Shown here: in pieces, positions 26,355 to 35,658 of the stretch
Position numbering within the stretch: position 1 is the stretch's first letter
Layout: each line of letters opens with the position of its first letter
Assembly (NCBI RefSeq): GCF_000613185.1
Contig: NZ_CCBB010000001.1
Coordinates: forward strand, 372,001-436,000
Direction of reading: 5' to 3'
Source of the DNA: Mycolicibacterium cosmeticum
Lineage (GTDB): Bacteria; Actinomycetota; Actinomycetes; Mycobacteriales; Mycobacteriaceae
DNA: 64,000 nt
The notes under the pieces: generated by a model
Told to the model about the DNA's origin: nothing
The model's input: only the letters and a program-made list of their open reading frames with translations
The model's database searches: none
Program-made: the position numbers and the translations under genes

Positions 26355-26923
26355 CGAGGGCGCCGCAGCCCGTCGACGAGGATGCGCAGCAGCCGGTCCC
26401 GTTGCGCCGCATCACGTTCGGGTTGTTCGCCGACCCAGGCAATGGCCCCGGCCATGTCGATCACGTCACCGGCGTCGATGTCGTCGCGCAGCAGCCCGGC
26501 GTCGATCGCACGCCGGACCAGCGCATGGCCACTGAGCCTGCTCTGCAGGCAGACGCTGGCGCTCTCCTCGCCGGAGTCGGCGGGAGCCACCAAGGTGGCG
26601 GCCAGGCCCCGGAAGGTGCTGCCCTGTTCGATGAAGGCGGTCAACCAGCGGGTGAGTGCGCCCACCGGGTCGGCGTCGTCGAGCAGCGACCGTCCGAGTG
26701 CGGCAATCGAACTCAACCCCTCGTCGATGACCGCGAGCACCAGATGGTCTCGGGTCGGGAAATGCCGGTACAGCGTGCCCGGGCCGACGCCGGCAGCGCG
26801 GGCGACGTCATCGAGGGAGGCGGTGACGCCCTGCTGCTCGAATGCCGCTCGGGCCGCGTCGAGCAGCAGCCGGCGGTTGCGCGCGGCGTCGGCGCGCAAC
26901 GGTCGTGACGTTCCCGTAGACAA
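26327..26923 (-). CDS. TetR-family regulator
   Basis: This 198-residue protein starts at TTG 26923. The N-terminal helix-turn-helix is SLDDVARAAGVGPGTLYRHF preceded by RRLLLDAARAAFEQQG; the C-terminal all-helical ligand domain follows. Its 3' end overlaps the 3' end of the P450 gene by 28 bp (convergent). It is divergent from the LLM oxidoreductase gene, and a perfect 15-bp palindrome lies just upstream of it, suggesting it represses itself and the LLM/Dabb operon. Confidence 0.88.
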   Translation of the reverse strand: MSTGTSRPLRADAARNRRLLLDAARAAFEQQGVTASLDDVARAAGVGPGTLYRHFPTRDHLVLAVIDEGLSSIAALGRSLLDDADPVGALTRWLTAFIEQGSTFRGLAATLVAPADSGEESASVCLQSRLSGHALVRRAIDAGLLRDDIDAGDVIDMAGAIAWVGEQPERDAAQRDRLLRILVDGLRRPRQPAQTSST

Positions 26924-26948
26924 CCGGAGAATCCCTCCATATATTGAT

Positions 26949-26963
26949 CGGAGACAGTCTCCG
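26949..26963. promoter_or_regulatory. TetR operator candidate (perfect palindrome)
   Basis: CGGAGAC-A-GTCTCCG is a perfect inverted repeat with 7-bp arms and a 1-bp centre. It lies 26 bp upstream of the TetR start (TTG 26923) and 23 bp upstream of the LLM gene start (GTG 26986), where it would block both promoters. The size and spacing are typical for TetR dimers. Confidence 0.72.
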
Positions 26964-26985
26964 AATTCTACCCCGAGGCGGCGCC

Positions 26986-27924
26986 GTGCAGACCACCGTC
27001 ATGACCGTTCCCGATCCGGCCGACCCGGCCGGGTTCGACAACCTCCTGGAATCCGTGGATGCCGCGGCGCGCGCGGGATTCGGCCGGTTCTGGCTGCCGC
27101 AGCTGCCCCCGGTGCCCGGACTGGCAGCCTGGGACGCGTTGACCGCGCTGGCCGTCGCCGGCGCCCGCACCCCCGGCATCGAACTGGCCACCGGCGTGGT
27201 GGTGGCCCAGACCCAACATCCCTTCGTCCTCGCCCGCCAGGCGCTGACCACCGCGGCAGCGACCGGCGGCCGGCTCATCCTCGGTATCGGCGTCAGTCAC
27301 CGCTGGGTGATCAGCGACATCTTCGGCTACGACTTCTCCGCCCCCGCCGCCTATCTGCGCGAATACCTGCAGGTGTTGATCCCGGCGCTGGCCGGTGAGG
27401 CGGTGGACCATCACGGCACGCGGATCACCGCGGTCGGACAGCTCACGCCGGTCAAGACCGGCGCTCCCCCGATCATCGCGGCCGCGCTCGGGCCCCGGAT
27501 GCTGCGCCTGGCAGGCGAACTCACCGACGGCACGGTGACCACCTGGACCGGCCCCAAAGGCCTTGCCGAACACATCATTCCGACCATCACCCAGGCGGCC
27601 CGAGCGGCCGGCCGGCCGGCCCCCCAGGTGATCGCGGGACTACCGGTGAGCGTGACCTCCGATGTCGACGGCACGCGGGAGCAGCTGGCGCAGACCTTCG
27701 CGATGGCCGGTGAGGCACCGGCCTACCGGGCCGTCCTGGACCTCGACGGTGCGCAGAGTGCCGCCGACATCAGCATCGTGGGCACCGAGGAACAGGTGCT
27801 GGCACACCTGCGCCGGTTCGCCGACATCGGCGTCACCGAGTTCACCGCCTTCCCGTTCGGTGACGCCGCCACCCAGGCCCGCACCACCGAACTGCTGGCC
27901 GCGAACCGGGATGCGTTCGCATGA
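26986..27924 (+). CDS. LLM-class (F420-dependent type) oxidoreductase
   Basis: This 312-residue luciferase-like monooxygenase-fold protein starts at GTG 26986 with GAGG upstream. An in-frame TTG at 26944 is unlikely because it would place the operator inside the gene. Typical LLM segments are FGRFWLPQLPPVPG, IELATGVVVAQTQHPF, the cofactor-binding RLILGIGVSHRWVI, and the C-terminal FADIGVTEFTAFPFG. In mycobacteria such enzymes commonly use F420, but FMN cannot be excluded. It overlaps the Dabb gene by ATGA. Confidence 0.86.
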   Translation: MQTTVMTVPDPADPAGFDNLLESVDAAARAGFGRFWLPQLPPVPGLAAWDALTALAVAGARTPGIELATGVVVAQTQHPFVLARQALTTAAATGGRLILGIGVSHRWVISDIFGYDFSAPAAYLREYLQVLIPALAGEAVDHHGTRITAVGQLTPVKTGAPPIIAAALGPRMLRLAGELTDGTVTTWTGPKGLAEHIIPTITQAARAAGRPAPQVIAGLPVSVTSDVDGTREQLAQTFAMAGEAPAYRAVLDLDGAQSAADISIVGTEEQVLAHLRRFADIGVTEFTAFPFGDAATQARTTELLAANRDAFA

Positions 27925-28307
27925 TCGTCAACGTCCTGCGGCTGACCCTGCGCGAGGACATCACCGACGAGGTCCGGGCCGAGGTGCTGGCGGCCCTGCG
28001 CCGGACCGCCTCAGTGGAGTCGGTCTCCTTCTCCTCGGTGGGCGAGGATTTCGCGGATCCGACGGGGCGCACCATCGGCTACGTCGTCGGGCTGGCCGAC
28101 ACCGGCGCACTGGAGCGTTACCTGCACGATCCGATCCACCTCCGCGGGGACGAGCTCATCCTGCCGAACCTGGCCGGCGCTTCGGCGCTGCGCTTCGCCA
28201 CCGAGCCCGTCGCCGACCAGGTCAACCAGATGGCGGCCGCCAAGGCCGCGAAGTACCCGGAGTGGGGAAAACGGGTCAACGAACTCTTCGGCGATCGGCC
28301 GGCGTAA
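27921..28307 (+). CDS. Dabb-family (stress-responsive alpha/beta barrel) protein
   Basis: This 128-residue protein is coupled to the LLM gene by ATGA. It begins [20 protein letters not shown] and contains [20 protein letters not shown] and [14 protein letters not shown], which match the Dabb dimeric ferredoxin-like barrel with its conserved HP-HLRG segment. Dabb proteins act as small enzymes (cyclases, decarboxylases) or stress proteins. It likely works on the product or substrate of the LLM oxidoreductase. Confidence 0.8.
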   Translation: MIVNVLRLTLREDITDEVRAEVLAALRRTASVESVSFSSVGEDFADPTGRTIGYVVGLADTGALERYLHDPIHLRGDELILPNLAGASALRFATEPVADQVNQMAAAKAAKYPEWGKRVNELFGDRPA

Positions 28308-28404
28308 GCGACGACCACCCGGCACCTCGGTCGTAGCGCACCATCGCCTCACGTCATCTGGTACGAAAGAGGCGACCTCTACGCAATCAGGAGAGTGCCA
28401 GCAC

Positions 28405-31290
28405 GTGCCCGCCCCAACCCCGGTGACGGACACGTCCCCGCCCCAGCACAAGCGCACCGGTATCCCGAAATGGATCCGGACCTTCGCCATCCCGGTCATC
28501 ATCGGCTGGATCGCGCTGGTCGCCGTGCTCAGCGTGACGGTGCCGCCGCTGGAGGTGGTCGGGCAGATGCGCTCGGTGTCGATGAGCGCGCAGACCGCAC
28601 CGTCGGTGATCGCGATGAAGCGCGTGGGTCAGGTCTTCGACGAGTTCAAATCCGACAGTTCGGTGATGATCGTGCTGGAGGGCCAGAACAAGCTCGGACC
28701 CGAGGCGCACCACTTCTACAACGCCATGGTCGATCGGCTGGAGGCCGACACCAAGCACGTCGAACACGTGCAGGACTTCTGGGGCGACCCGCTCACCGAA
28801 GCCGGGGCGCAAAGCCCCGACGGTAAAGCGGCCTACGTGCAGGTCTATCTCGCCGGCAACATGGGCGAGGCGCTGGCCAACGAATCGGTGGAAGCGGCCA
28901 AGAAGCTGGTCGAGGCGGTGCCGCCGCCACCCGGGGTCAAGGTGTTCGTCACCGGGCCCTCGGCGCTGGCCGCCGATCAACAGATCGCCGGTGACCGCAG
29001 CGTCCGGATGATCGAGATGGTCACCTTCGTCGTGATCATCACCATGCTGCTGTTGGTGTACCGCTCCATCGCCACGGTGCTCATCGTGCTGCTCATGGTC
29101 GTGCTGGAGCTGTCGGCGGCCCGGGGCGTGGTGGCTTTCCTCGGCTACCACGACCTGATCGGCCTCTCGACCTTCGCGACCCAGCTGCTGGTCACGCTGG
29201 CGATCGCCGCCTCCACCGACTACGCCATCTTCCTCATCGGCCGGTATCAGGAAGCCCGGACCCTCGGCGAGGACAAGGAGACGGCCTACTACACGATGTT
29301 CCACGGCACCGCGCATGTGGTGCTGGCCTCGGGCATGACCATCGCCGGGGCCATGCTGTGCCTGCACTTCACCAAACTGCCGTACTTCCAGACGCTGGGT
29401 ATCCCGATGGCGGTCGGCATGATGGTGGCCGTCTTCGCGGCGCTGACCCTCGGGCCCGCGGTGATCACCGTGGCCAGCCGGTTCCGCAGGCTGCTGGAAC
29501 CCCGCCGCGCCATGCGTATTCGCGGCTGGCGCAAGATCGGGGCGCTGATCGTGCGCTGGCCCGGCCCGGTGCTGCTGGGGACGGTCGCGCTGTCGCTGGT
29601 CGGTCTGCTCACGCTGCCCGGCTACCGCACCAACTACAACGACCGCAACTACCTGCCCGCCGATCTGCCCGCCAACGAGGGCTACGCCGCGGCCGAACGG
29701 CACTTCTCGGTGGCCCGGATGAACCCGGAGCTGCTGCTCATCGAGTCCGATCACGACCTGCGCAATTCGGCGGACTTCCTGGTGATCGACAAGATCGCCA
29801 AGGCGGTCTTCCGCGTCCCCGGGATCGGCAGCGTGCAGGCCATCACCCGCCCGGACGGGAAGCCGCTGAAGTTCAGCACCATCCCGGCTCAGATGAGCAT
29901 GGGCGGGACGGCTCAGCAGATGAACGAGAAGTACATGGAAGACATGTTCGCCACCATGCTCAAGCAGGCCGGCGACATGGACACCACCATCGGCACGATG
30001 AACCGGATGATCGAGCTGATGACGCAGATGAGCGCGACGACGCACAGCATGGTCGGCAAGAGCTCCGAGATGGCCGTCGACATCGCCGAATTGCGGGACC
30101 ACATCGCCGATTTCGACGACTTCCTGCGCCCGATCCGCAACTATCTGTACTGGGAACCGCACTGCTACGACATCCCGGTGTGTTTTTCCATGCGCTCGGT
30201 GTTCGACGCGCTGGACGGCATCGACACCACCACCGATCAGTTCCAGAACCTGCTGCCCGATCTGCACCGGCTCGACGAGTTGATGCCGCAGATGCTGGCC
30301 ACCCTGCCGGCGCAAATCTCCACCATGGAGTCCTCCCGGGACATGATGCTGCGGATGTACCAGACGCAGAAGGGCATTCAGGACCAGACCAACGAGATGC
30401 AGGCGAACCAGTCCGCGATGGGCGACGCCTTCAACAACTCCAAGAACGACGACACGTTCTACCTGCCGCCGGACACCTTCAACAACGCCGACTTCAAGCG
30501 GGGCATGAAGAACTTCATCTCCCCCGACGGGAAATCGGTGCGGTTCATCATCTCCCACGATGGCGACCCGCTGACCGCGGACGGCATCAAGCTCATCGAC
30601 GACATCAAGGCGGCGGCCAAGGAAGCCGTGAAGGGCACCCCGCTGGAGGGTTCCAGGATCTATGTCGGTGGTATCGCCGCGGCCTTCAAGGACATGCAGG
30701 AGGGCAACAACTACGACCTGATGATCGCCGGTATCGCCGCGCTGACGCTGATCTTCGTCATCATGCTGATCATCACCCGCAGCCTGATCGCGGCCGCGGT
30801 GATCGTCGGGACGGTCGTGGTGTCGCTGGGCACGTCGTTCGGGTTGTCAATCCTGTTGTGGCAGCACATTCTCGGCATCGAACTGCATTTCATGGTGATG
30901 GCGATGACGGTGATCGTGCTGCTGGCCGTCGGCGCGGACTACAACCTGTTGTTGGTGGCGCGCATGAAAGAGGAACTGCACGGCGGTATCAAGACCGGGA
31001 TCATCCGGGCGATGGGCGGCAGCGGTTCGGTGGTCACCGCGGCCGGGTTGGTGTTCGCGTTCACCATGATGTCGATGGTGGCCAGCGAGATGACCGTGGT
31101 GGCGCAGGTCGGTTCGACGATCGGCTTGGGCCTGCTGTTCGACACGCTGGTGATCCGGTCGTTCATGACACCGTCCATCGCGGCACTGATGGGCAAGTGG
31201 TTCTGGTGGCCGCAGGTGATCCGGCAGCGCCCGGCCCGCAGCCTGCCGACGTGGAAGACTCGCCCCGCCGCGGAGAGCACCCGGGTCTGA
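28405..31290 (+). CDS. MmpL-family RND transporter
   Basis: This 961-residue protein starts at GTG 28405. It has two RND halves, each with an external porter domain and a bundle of membrane helices. The proton-relay Asp-Tyr pairs are visible as Asp272-Tyr273 ([15 protein letters not shown]) and Asp845-Tyr846 ([15 protein letters not shown]). The second external domain carries a long Met/Gln-rich coiled-coil insertion (about residues 500-700), as in the MmpL4/MmpL5 siderophore and lipid exporters. No mmpS partner is adjacent. The substrate is unknown; transcription may be independent of the Dabb gene 97 bp upstream. Confidence 0.92.
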   Translation: MPAPTPVTDTSPPQHKRTGIPKWIRTFAIPVIIGWIALVAVLSVTVPPLEVVGQMRSVSMSAQTAPSVIAMKRVGQVFDEFKSDSSVMIVLEGQNKLGPEAHHFYNAMVDRLEADTKHVEHVQDFWGDPLTEAGAQSPDGKAAYVQVYLAGNMGEALANESVEAAKKLVEAVPPPPGVKVFVTGPSALAADQQIAGDRSVRMIEMVTFVVIITMLLLVYRSIATVLIVLLMVVLELSAARGVVAFLGYHDLIGLSTFATQLLVTLAIAASTDYAIFLIGRYQEARTLGEDKETAYYTMFHGTAHVVLASGMTIAGAMLCLHFTKLPYFQTLGIPMAVGMMVAVFAALTLGPAVITVASRFRRLLEPRRAMRIRGWRKIGALIVRWPGPVLLGTVALSLVGLLTLPGYRTNYNDRNYLPADLPANEGYAAAERHFSVARMNPELLLIESDHDLRNSADFLVIDKIAKAVFRVPGIGSVQAITRPDGKPLKFSTIPAQMSMGGTAQQMNEKYMEDMFATMLKQAGDMDTTIGTMNRMIELMTQMSATTHSMVGKSSEMAVDIAELRDHIADFDDFLRPIRNYLYWEPHCYDIPVCFSMRSVFDALDGIDTTTDQFQNLLPDLHRLDELMPQMLATLPAQISTMESSRDMMLRMYQTQKGIQDQTNEMQANQSAMGDAFNNSKNDDTFYLPPDTFNNADFKRGMKNFISPDGKSVRFIISHDGDPLTADGIKLIDDIKAAAKEAVKGTPLEGSRIYVGGIAAAFKDMQEGNNYDLMIAGIAALTLIFVIMLIITRSLIAAAVIVGTVVVSLGTSFGLSILLWQHILGIELHFMVMAMTVIVLLAVGADYNLLLVARMKEELHGGIKTGIIRAMGGSGSVVTAAGLVFAFTMMSMVASEMTVVAQVGSTIGLGLLFDTLVIRSFMTPSIAALMGKWFWWPQVIRQRPARSLPTWKTRPAAESTRV

Positions 31291-31308
31291 GCGCCCGGTT
31301 GCCGGTCG

Positions 31309-31779
31309 TCAGGCGGGTGCGCAGACGTCCGGCGCATCTCCGCGGACCGGCGCGTCGGCCGGCACGGTGTACGTCACAATCACCTCGGCGTCATGAGCGC
31401 TGTCGTTGTCGACCCGATGTGGCATCCCGGCAGGGATGAACACCGCTTGTCCGGCAACATATTCGGTGATATCGCAGCCCGGCCCGGTCTGCACCGCCAC
31501 GCTGCCGGCCTTGATGGCCGAGAATTCGGTGCCAGGATGGGTGTGCCAGCCGCTGCTGGCGCCGGGCTTGATCAGCAGGCTCTGCACCAGCAGCGCCGAC
31601 GCCACCCCGTCGGTGGTGACGATCGAAACCGGCACGTCCGTGGTGCCTTTGGCCAGATCGGTGCGGACGACATCGCCCTCGGCCGGGGTGGCCTGAGCGC
31701 CACCGGCACCGACCAGCGGCAGCGCCGCGGCCACGACTGCCGTGAAGATACGCCGTGTCATTCGTTCACTGTGCGTCAT
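31309..31779 (-). CDS. Secreted cupin-domain protein
   Basis: This protein of about 156 residues (start ATG 31779; ATG 31761 is an equally plausible start) has a Sec signal peptide (RRIFTAVVAAALPLVGAGGAQA). One small cupin barrel follows, with the metal motif GWHTHPGTEFSAIKAG and a second motif FIPAGMPHRVDN. Two Cys (GCDI and DVC) may form a disulfide. It is an exported single-domain cupin; the catalytic activity is unknown. It is convergent with the MmpL gene, 18 bp apart. Confidence 0.82.
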   Translation of the reverse strand: MTHSERMTRRIFTAVVAAALPLVGAGGAQATPAEGDVVRTDLAKGTTDVPVSIVTTDGVASALLVQSLLIKPGASSGWHTHPGTEFSAIKAGSVAVQTGPGCDITEYVAGQAVFIPAGMPHRVDNDSAHDAEVIVTYTVPADAPVRGDAPDVCAPA

Positions 31780-31919
31780 CGGCTGCGGATGCGGCGACGA
31801 ACGACACAATTACCCGAGACGTGACGTTGTCGTCAAAACCGAGCGGCGAACGCCGTCGCGTCCCACAATCGTCACTACCAACACACGTGCAGGCGGGGAT
31901 GCCCGAGAAGGAGATCGTC

Positions 31920-32192
31920 ATGAGTGCACGTACCACCTCGGTATTGCTTGCGACGGGGTTCGCCACCGCCGCAGCACTGTTTCCCCTGATCAGCGCCCCC
32001 GCCGCCGGTGCCGACGTGTGCGCCGGTGCCGACGGCCGGCACTTCGCCGCGGGCGGCTGCACCGATATCGCGGGTGATGTCGCGACCGGCGCGGCCATCG
32101 CGGCGGCGCATGTCCCCTACGTCCCCGGCGAGGTGCCGTGTTACACGGTCGAAGGGGTGCCGTATTTCACCCCGCCGGGAGATCCGTGCTGA
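31920..32192 (+). CDS. Small secreted Cys-containing protein
   Basis: ATG 31920 follows GAGAAGGAG. The 90-residue product has a signal peptide (TSVLLATGFATAAALFPLISAPAAGA) and a mature part of about 60 residues with four Cys (DVCAG, GCTD, VPCYT, DPC) and a Pro-rich end (PYVPGEVPCYTVEGVPYF). It is probably secreted and disulfide-bonded. Function is not recognised. It is divergent from the secreted cupin gene and its 3' end overlaps the convergent GNAT gene by 26 bp. Confidence 0.72.
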   Translation: MSARTTSVLLATGFATAAALFPLISAPAAGADVCAGADGRHFAAGGCTDIAGDVATGAAIAAAHVPYVPGEVPCYTVEGVPYFTPPGDPC

Positions 32193-33078
32193 CGAAGAAC
32201 GCATCGAGCACGCGTCGCCGGCCGGCGGCCGCCGCCGTCTTCCGCGACGCGGTATTCAACCGGTCGATGGTGCCGATCAACCACTGACCGGGGTCACGAC
32301 CGGGTTCGGCCGCCCAGGCGGCCTGCCCGGCGGCGGCGAATCCGTGACCGCGGTGCGCCGCGCACACCACTTCTTCGTTGATGACATCCCCGGTGATCCA
32401 ATCGATCTGCCCGGGCGCCACCGCCAGTAGGCCGACCATCCCGTGGGCGGTGTGCAGGGCACGCAGTTGCCCCAGCGCATGCCATTCCCGAAGCTCGGCC
32501 GCACTCGCGGGCGAGATGTTGCGGGCCAGCGCAGGATCGTCGACGCCGAGGCGCTCATACCGGCGTGCCACCACGAGTTCGGCATCCTCGACCCGGTCGA
32601 AGCGTCGCAGCCAGACGCCGGTGCCCGCTGGTCGGATATCGCGGTAGCGGGCGGCGAAGACACTTTCGTCGAGCAGCACACCGGCGCCCGCGACCCGTCC
32701 CGGTGCCGCCCGGATGCGCAGAAACGGCGGAGCGAACATCGCCCACTCGCGACGCACACAGGCCCGTAAGGCATTCAGGTCCGCGAAGTCGTGCGCCACG
32801 ATCTCCACGAACGGCCGGCCGATATCGCGCCCGTAGAAGCGAATTCCGCCGAGCAGTTTCCCGGCGGGGCAACGGATGCGACGGTGCAGATAGTCTGCGG
32901 TCCGCACCCCGGGCAGATCGATGTGGTCGGCGAACTCCCGCGCGAAGCCCATATCGCTGGTGCGGTCCACCTGGTGGGCGAACCAACGCTGCACCATCGC
33001 CGGTCCGCGCGGTCCGTACAGGGCGTCGGCCAGCGCGAGTTCGTCGTGCAACGAGCACCACTCGGCGGCAAGGAACAT
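32167..33078 (-). CDS. GNAT-like acetyltransferase
   Basis: The likely start is ATG 33078 (MFLAAEWCSLHDELALADAL), giving about 303 residues; a TTG three codons upstream is possible. The C-terminal third resembles a GNAT acetyl-CoA-binding core: VVCAAHRGHGFAAAGQAAW fits the (R/Q)xxGxG/A loop and TIDRLNTASRKTAAAAGRR fits motif B. The N-terminal two-thirds are not recognised and could be a degenerate second GNAT domain. Substrate unknown. It is divergent from the frameshifted Ppx/GppA gene. Confidence 0.65.
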   Translation of the reverse strand: MFLAAEWCSLHDELALADALYGPRGPAMVQRWFAHQVDRTSDMGFAREFADHIDLPGVRTADYLHRRIRCPAGKLLGGIRFYGRDIGRPFVEIVAHDFADLNALRACVRREWAMFAPPFLRIRAAPGRVAGAGVLLDESVFAARYRDIRPAGTGVWLRRFDRVEDAELVVARRYERLGVDDPALARNISPASAAELREWHALGQLRALHTAHGMVGLLAVAPGQIDWITGDVINEEVVCAAHRGHGFAAAGQAAWAAEPGRDPGQWLIGTIDRLNTASRKTAAAAGRRRVLDAFFVSTDLPAG

Positions 33079-33188
33079 CGGCTGCAAGTAAAGCCGACCC
33101 GCATCGAGCGTTTCAACCGAATTTCCGGTCCGCCGTTTAGCGCGGCGCCACGGTGGTATTCCCTGGCGCACACCAATGCAGGGCGGTG

Positions 33189-34222
33189 ATGGACATGAGA
33201 ATCGGTGTCCTCGACGTGGGTTCGAACTCCGCGCACCTCGATGTCGTCGACGTCGAGGCCGGCGCACCGCCGCTGCCGATCTATGCGCTCAAGGCATCGA
33301 CGAAGCTGGGCGGGAACATCGGCGCGAGCGGTGTCATCAACAACGCGGGGGCCGCGCGGGTGGTCAACGCGGTTTCCCGGACTCTGGATACCGCCCGGGA
33401 GATGAACGTCGCCCAGCTCTATCCGTTTGCCACCGCGGCCATTCGCGACGCCGCCAACCGGGATCAGATTCTGGACGCCGTCGAACACGAGACGGGGTTG
33501 CGCTTGCAGTTGCTGACCGGCGAACAGGAAGGGCGGTTGACCTACCTGGCGGTCCGGCATGGCTGGGCTGGCAAGCCGGCCGCCTGCTCAACATCGATAT
33601 CGGCGGCGGCTCAATGGAATTGGCACTCGGCCGCGACGCCATCCCCGATATCGTCATCTCGCTGCCACTGGGCGCGGGACGGGTGAGCCGCACGTACCTC
33701 GGCGCGTCGACCATTCCCACCGGTGATCGGGTGAAGGCGCTGCGCAAGCATGTTCGCCAGCAGATCGGTAATTTCGCCGACCGGGTCAGCTGGGAAGGCC
33801 GGCCCCGCCGCGTGGTGGTGACGTCGAAAACCTTCAAACAACTCGCCAGGATGTGCGGCGCACCGAAACAACGCCAGGGGCCCTTCGCCCGGCGGGTACT
33901 GACCAGCACCGACCTGGCACGCTGCGTGGACCGGCTGTCCGGCATTCCGGCCCGAGACCGCGCCGACATCCCCGGCGTCTCCGACAGTCGCGCCCGGCAG
34001 ATCCTCGGCGGGGCCGTGGTGGCCCTGGAAACGATGCGCCGACTGCGCATCGAGGAGGCCGAGCTGAGCCCGTGGGCGCTGCGGGAAGGCATCATGCTGG
34101 CCCACCTCGCACAGGTCGATCCGACCGCCGCCCCGCCGGTACGCCCGGTGCCCTGTGAATCGACGCGGTCGTCGTGCGCTCCGGCCTTGGTGACCGGCCA
34201 CACCTCCCCGTCTCGGCGATGA
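33189..34222 (+). pseudogene. Ppx/GppA-type exopolyphosphatase, frameshifted
   Basis: The N-terminal half (from ATG 33189: MDMRIGVLDVGSN, phosphate-1 loop) and the C-terminal half (GRLLNIDIGGGSMELALG, phosphate-2 loop, to the WALREG motif) are both well conserved but lie in different frames. The shift falls near 33561-33575. At CATGGCTGGGCTGGCAA, restoring one G in the GGG run gives the family-typical HGWGWQAGRLLN. The intact protein would be a member of the family hydrolysing polyphosphate or (p)ppGpp, about 340 residues, like Rv0496. Either the gene is inactivated by a one-base deletion or this is a sequencing error in a homopolymer. Confidence 0.85.
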
Positions 34223-34262
34223 GGGTGTTTGTGGTGGCCACCCGGCGGGAACCCGCCCGACT

Positions 34263-34940
34263 GTGACTGCATCCGACTTGGCCGCCGCACCGTTCCAGGC
34301 GGCATCCGCGCTACGGCACGCCCGGGTTTTCCACCCCGTCGGGGTGCTGGCGCACGGCATCATCGAGCGGGTCGCCGCACCCGGCGATGGGCTGCCGGTC
34401 ACCGACTCCGACAATGTCAAGGCCAGGCTGTCCAAGGGCATCGGCACGCCGGGCCCGATTCCGGACGTCATCGGCCTCGCCTTGCGGCTGCCGCCGGAGC
34501 CGTTCGCACCGACGCCGTGGGACATCCTGCTGGCCTCGGCCGGCTCGGGACCGCTGACCCGGATCGCCGGGCTACGTCCGGTGACGGGCTGGACCGGATC
34601 CACCATGACCACGTTGATGCCGCTGAGGTACCACAACGACAACTGGTGGTTACGGGCCCGAATGTGCACGCGCATCGACGGTTTCGGGGTATCTACCGAC
34701 GCGGTGCGCCGCCGGCTGCGCACCGGCCCGCTGGAATTCGACATCGATCAGGCGTGTGGCACGGCGCCGTTCACGCCGCTCGCCCGGCTCTCACTGCGCG
34801 GCGTCATCACGCCGGCGCATGACGTGGCGTTCGACCCCGTCCTGCACACCGCACCCGAGGTCACCCTGGCACCCGGGTGGTTGAGCGGTCTGCGTGCGCA
34901 GGCGTATGCGCGCAGCCGGCGCGGCCGGCACGCGTCGTGA
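34263..34940 (+). CDS. Catalase-fold-like protein of unknown function
   Basis: This 225-residue protein starts at GTG 34263. Its first half resembles the catalase-superfamily core in order and spacing: HPVGVLAHGIIERVA, then NVKARLSKGIGTPGPIPDVI, which parallels the 'VRFSxGxGxPxxxDVRGFALRF' segment, then GLALRLPPE. The proximal heme Tyr region of true catalases is not recognisable and the protein is half the catalase length, so heme binding is doubtful. It follows the Ppx/GppA gene by 40 bp and precedes a hemerythrin gene, consistent with an oxidative-stress context. The assignment is tentative. Confidence 0.55.
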   Translation: MTASDLAAAPFQAASALRHARVFHPVGVLAHGIIERVAAPGDGLPVTDSDNVKARLSKGIGTPGPIPDVIGLALRLPPEPFAPTPWDILLASAGSGPLTRIAGLRPVTGWTGSTMTTLMPLRYHNDNWWLRARMCTRIDGFGVSTDAVRRRLRTGPLEFDIDQACGTAPFTPLARLSLRGVITPAHDVAFDPVLHTAPEVTLAPGWLSGLRAQAYARSRRGRHAS

Positions 34941-35003
34941 ACTGACCGTCGTTTCGACGCATTCGTCGCGGGTATGCCGAGTCCGACCTGACAAGGAGGA
35001 CCT

Positions 35004-35588
35004 ATGGATGCGTTGACTTTCCTTCGTGCCGAGCACAAGAGCGTGCTGGGCATGCTCGAGGTACTCGACGGCGCGCCCCGCGGCGACGGCGCCACCGAGA
35101 GCGGTTTGGACACCATGGTGACGAATCTGATCATCGCCGAATCGCAGCATGAGGCCATCGAGGAGCAGCTGTTCTGGCCGGCCGTCCGCAAGGCGCTGGA
35201 CGACGGCGACGCGTTGGCCGAGCACGCCGTCCAGCAGGAGGCGGCAGCCAAGCATCTGTTGCAGCGCCTGGAGGACGGCTCGCCCGGTGAGGCCGACTAC
35301 CAAGACGCGCTGGACGAATTCGTCAAGGCCGCCCGCGAACATATCCAGTACGAGCAGGACGTGGTGTGGCCGCGGTTCTCGGCCGCGGTCGATGATGCCG
35401 AACTGGTCAAGCTGGGCGAACGACTGGAGGCCGCGAAGAAGGTGGCGCCCACCCGTCCGCACCCCGATACGCCGTCGGACGCGGCCACCCAGAAGACCAT
35501 GGGAACGGCCGCCGCCGTCGTCGACCACGTCCGGGACGCGTTCAGCGGCCGCGACGCGAAGAACCCGCCGGACCCGGCGCCGCACTAA
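35004..35588 (+). CDS. Hemerythrin HHE-domain protein
   Basis: ATG 35004 follows AAGGAGG. This 194-residue protein has two HHE cation-binding helices pairs: MDALTFLRAEHKSVLGMLEVL (His), ESQHEAIEEQLFWPAVR (H..E), AEHAVQQEAAAKHLLQ, and AAREHIQYEQDVVWPRF. These provide the His/Glu ligands of a di-iron site. A charged, probably disordered tail of about 60 residues follows. Such proteins sense or bind O2, NO or peroxide in mycobacteria. It is convergent with a manganese catalase gene across a strong shared terminator. Confidence 0.9.
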   Translation: MDALTFLRAEHKSVLGMLEVLDGAPRGDGATESGLDTMVTNLIIAESQHEAIEEQLFWPAVRKALDDGDALAEHAVQQEAAAKHLLQRLEDGSPGEADYQDALDEFVKAAREHIQYEQDVVWPRFSAAVDDAELVKLGERLEAAKKVAPTRPHPDTPSDAATQKTMGTAAAVVDHVRDAFSGRDAKNPPDPAPH

Positions 35589-35608
35589 GCCCCCGACACG
35601 ACAACGTA

Positions 35609-35646
35609 CGACAATGGGGCCGGCCACACGGCCGGCCCCATTGTCG
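35609..35646. terminator. Bidirectional hairpin terminator
   Basis: A perfect 17-bp inverted repeat (CGACAATGGGGCCGGCC, loop ACAC, then its complement) stands between the convergent hemerythrin (ends 35588) and manganese catalase (ends 35659) genes. There is no long U-tract, as is common for mycobacterial terminators. It should stop transcription from both sides. Confidence 0.88.
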
Positions 35647-35658
35647 TGTCGGAGATCG

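Noticed and set aside
26944-27924. TTG 26944 as the start of the LLM oxidoreductase
   Set aside because: It would put the perfect TetR palindrome inside the coding region; GTG 26986 has a better ribosome binding site and matches family length.
33540-33590. Programmed ribosomal frameshift in the Ppx/GppA gene
   Set aside because: No slippery heptamer or downstream pseudoknot is evident, and the family is not known to use frameshifting; a one-base deletion or sequence error is simpler.
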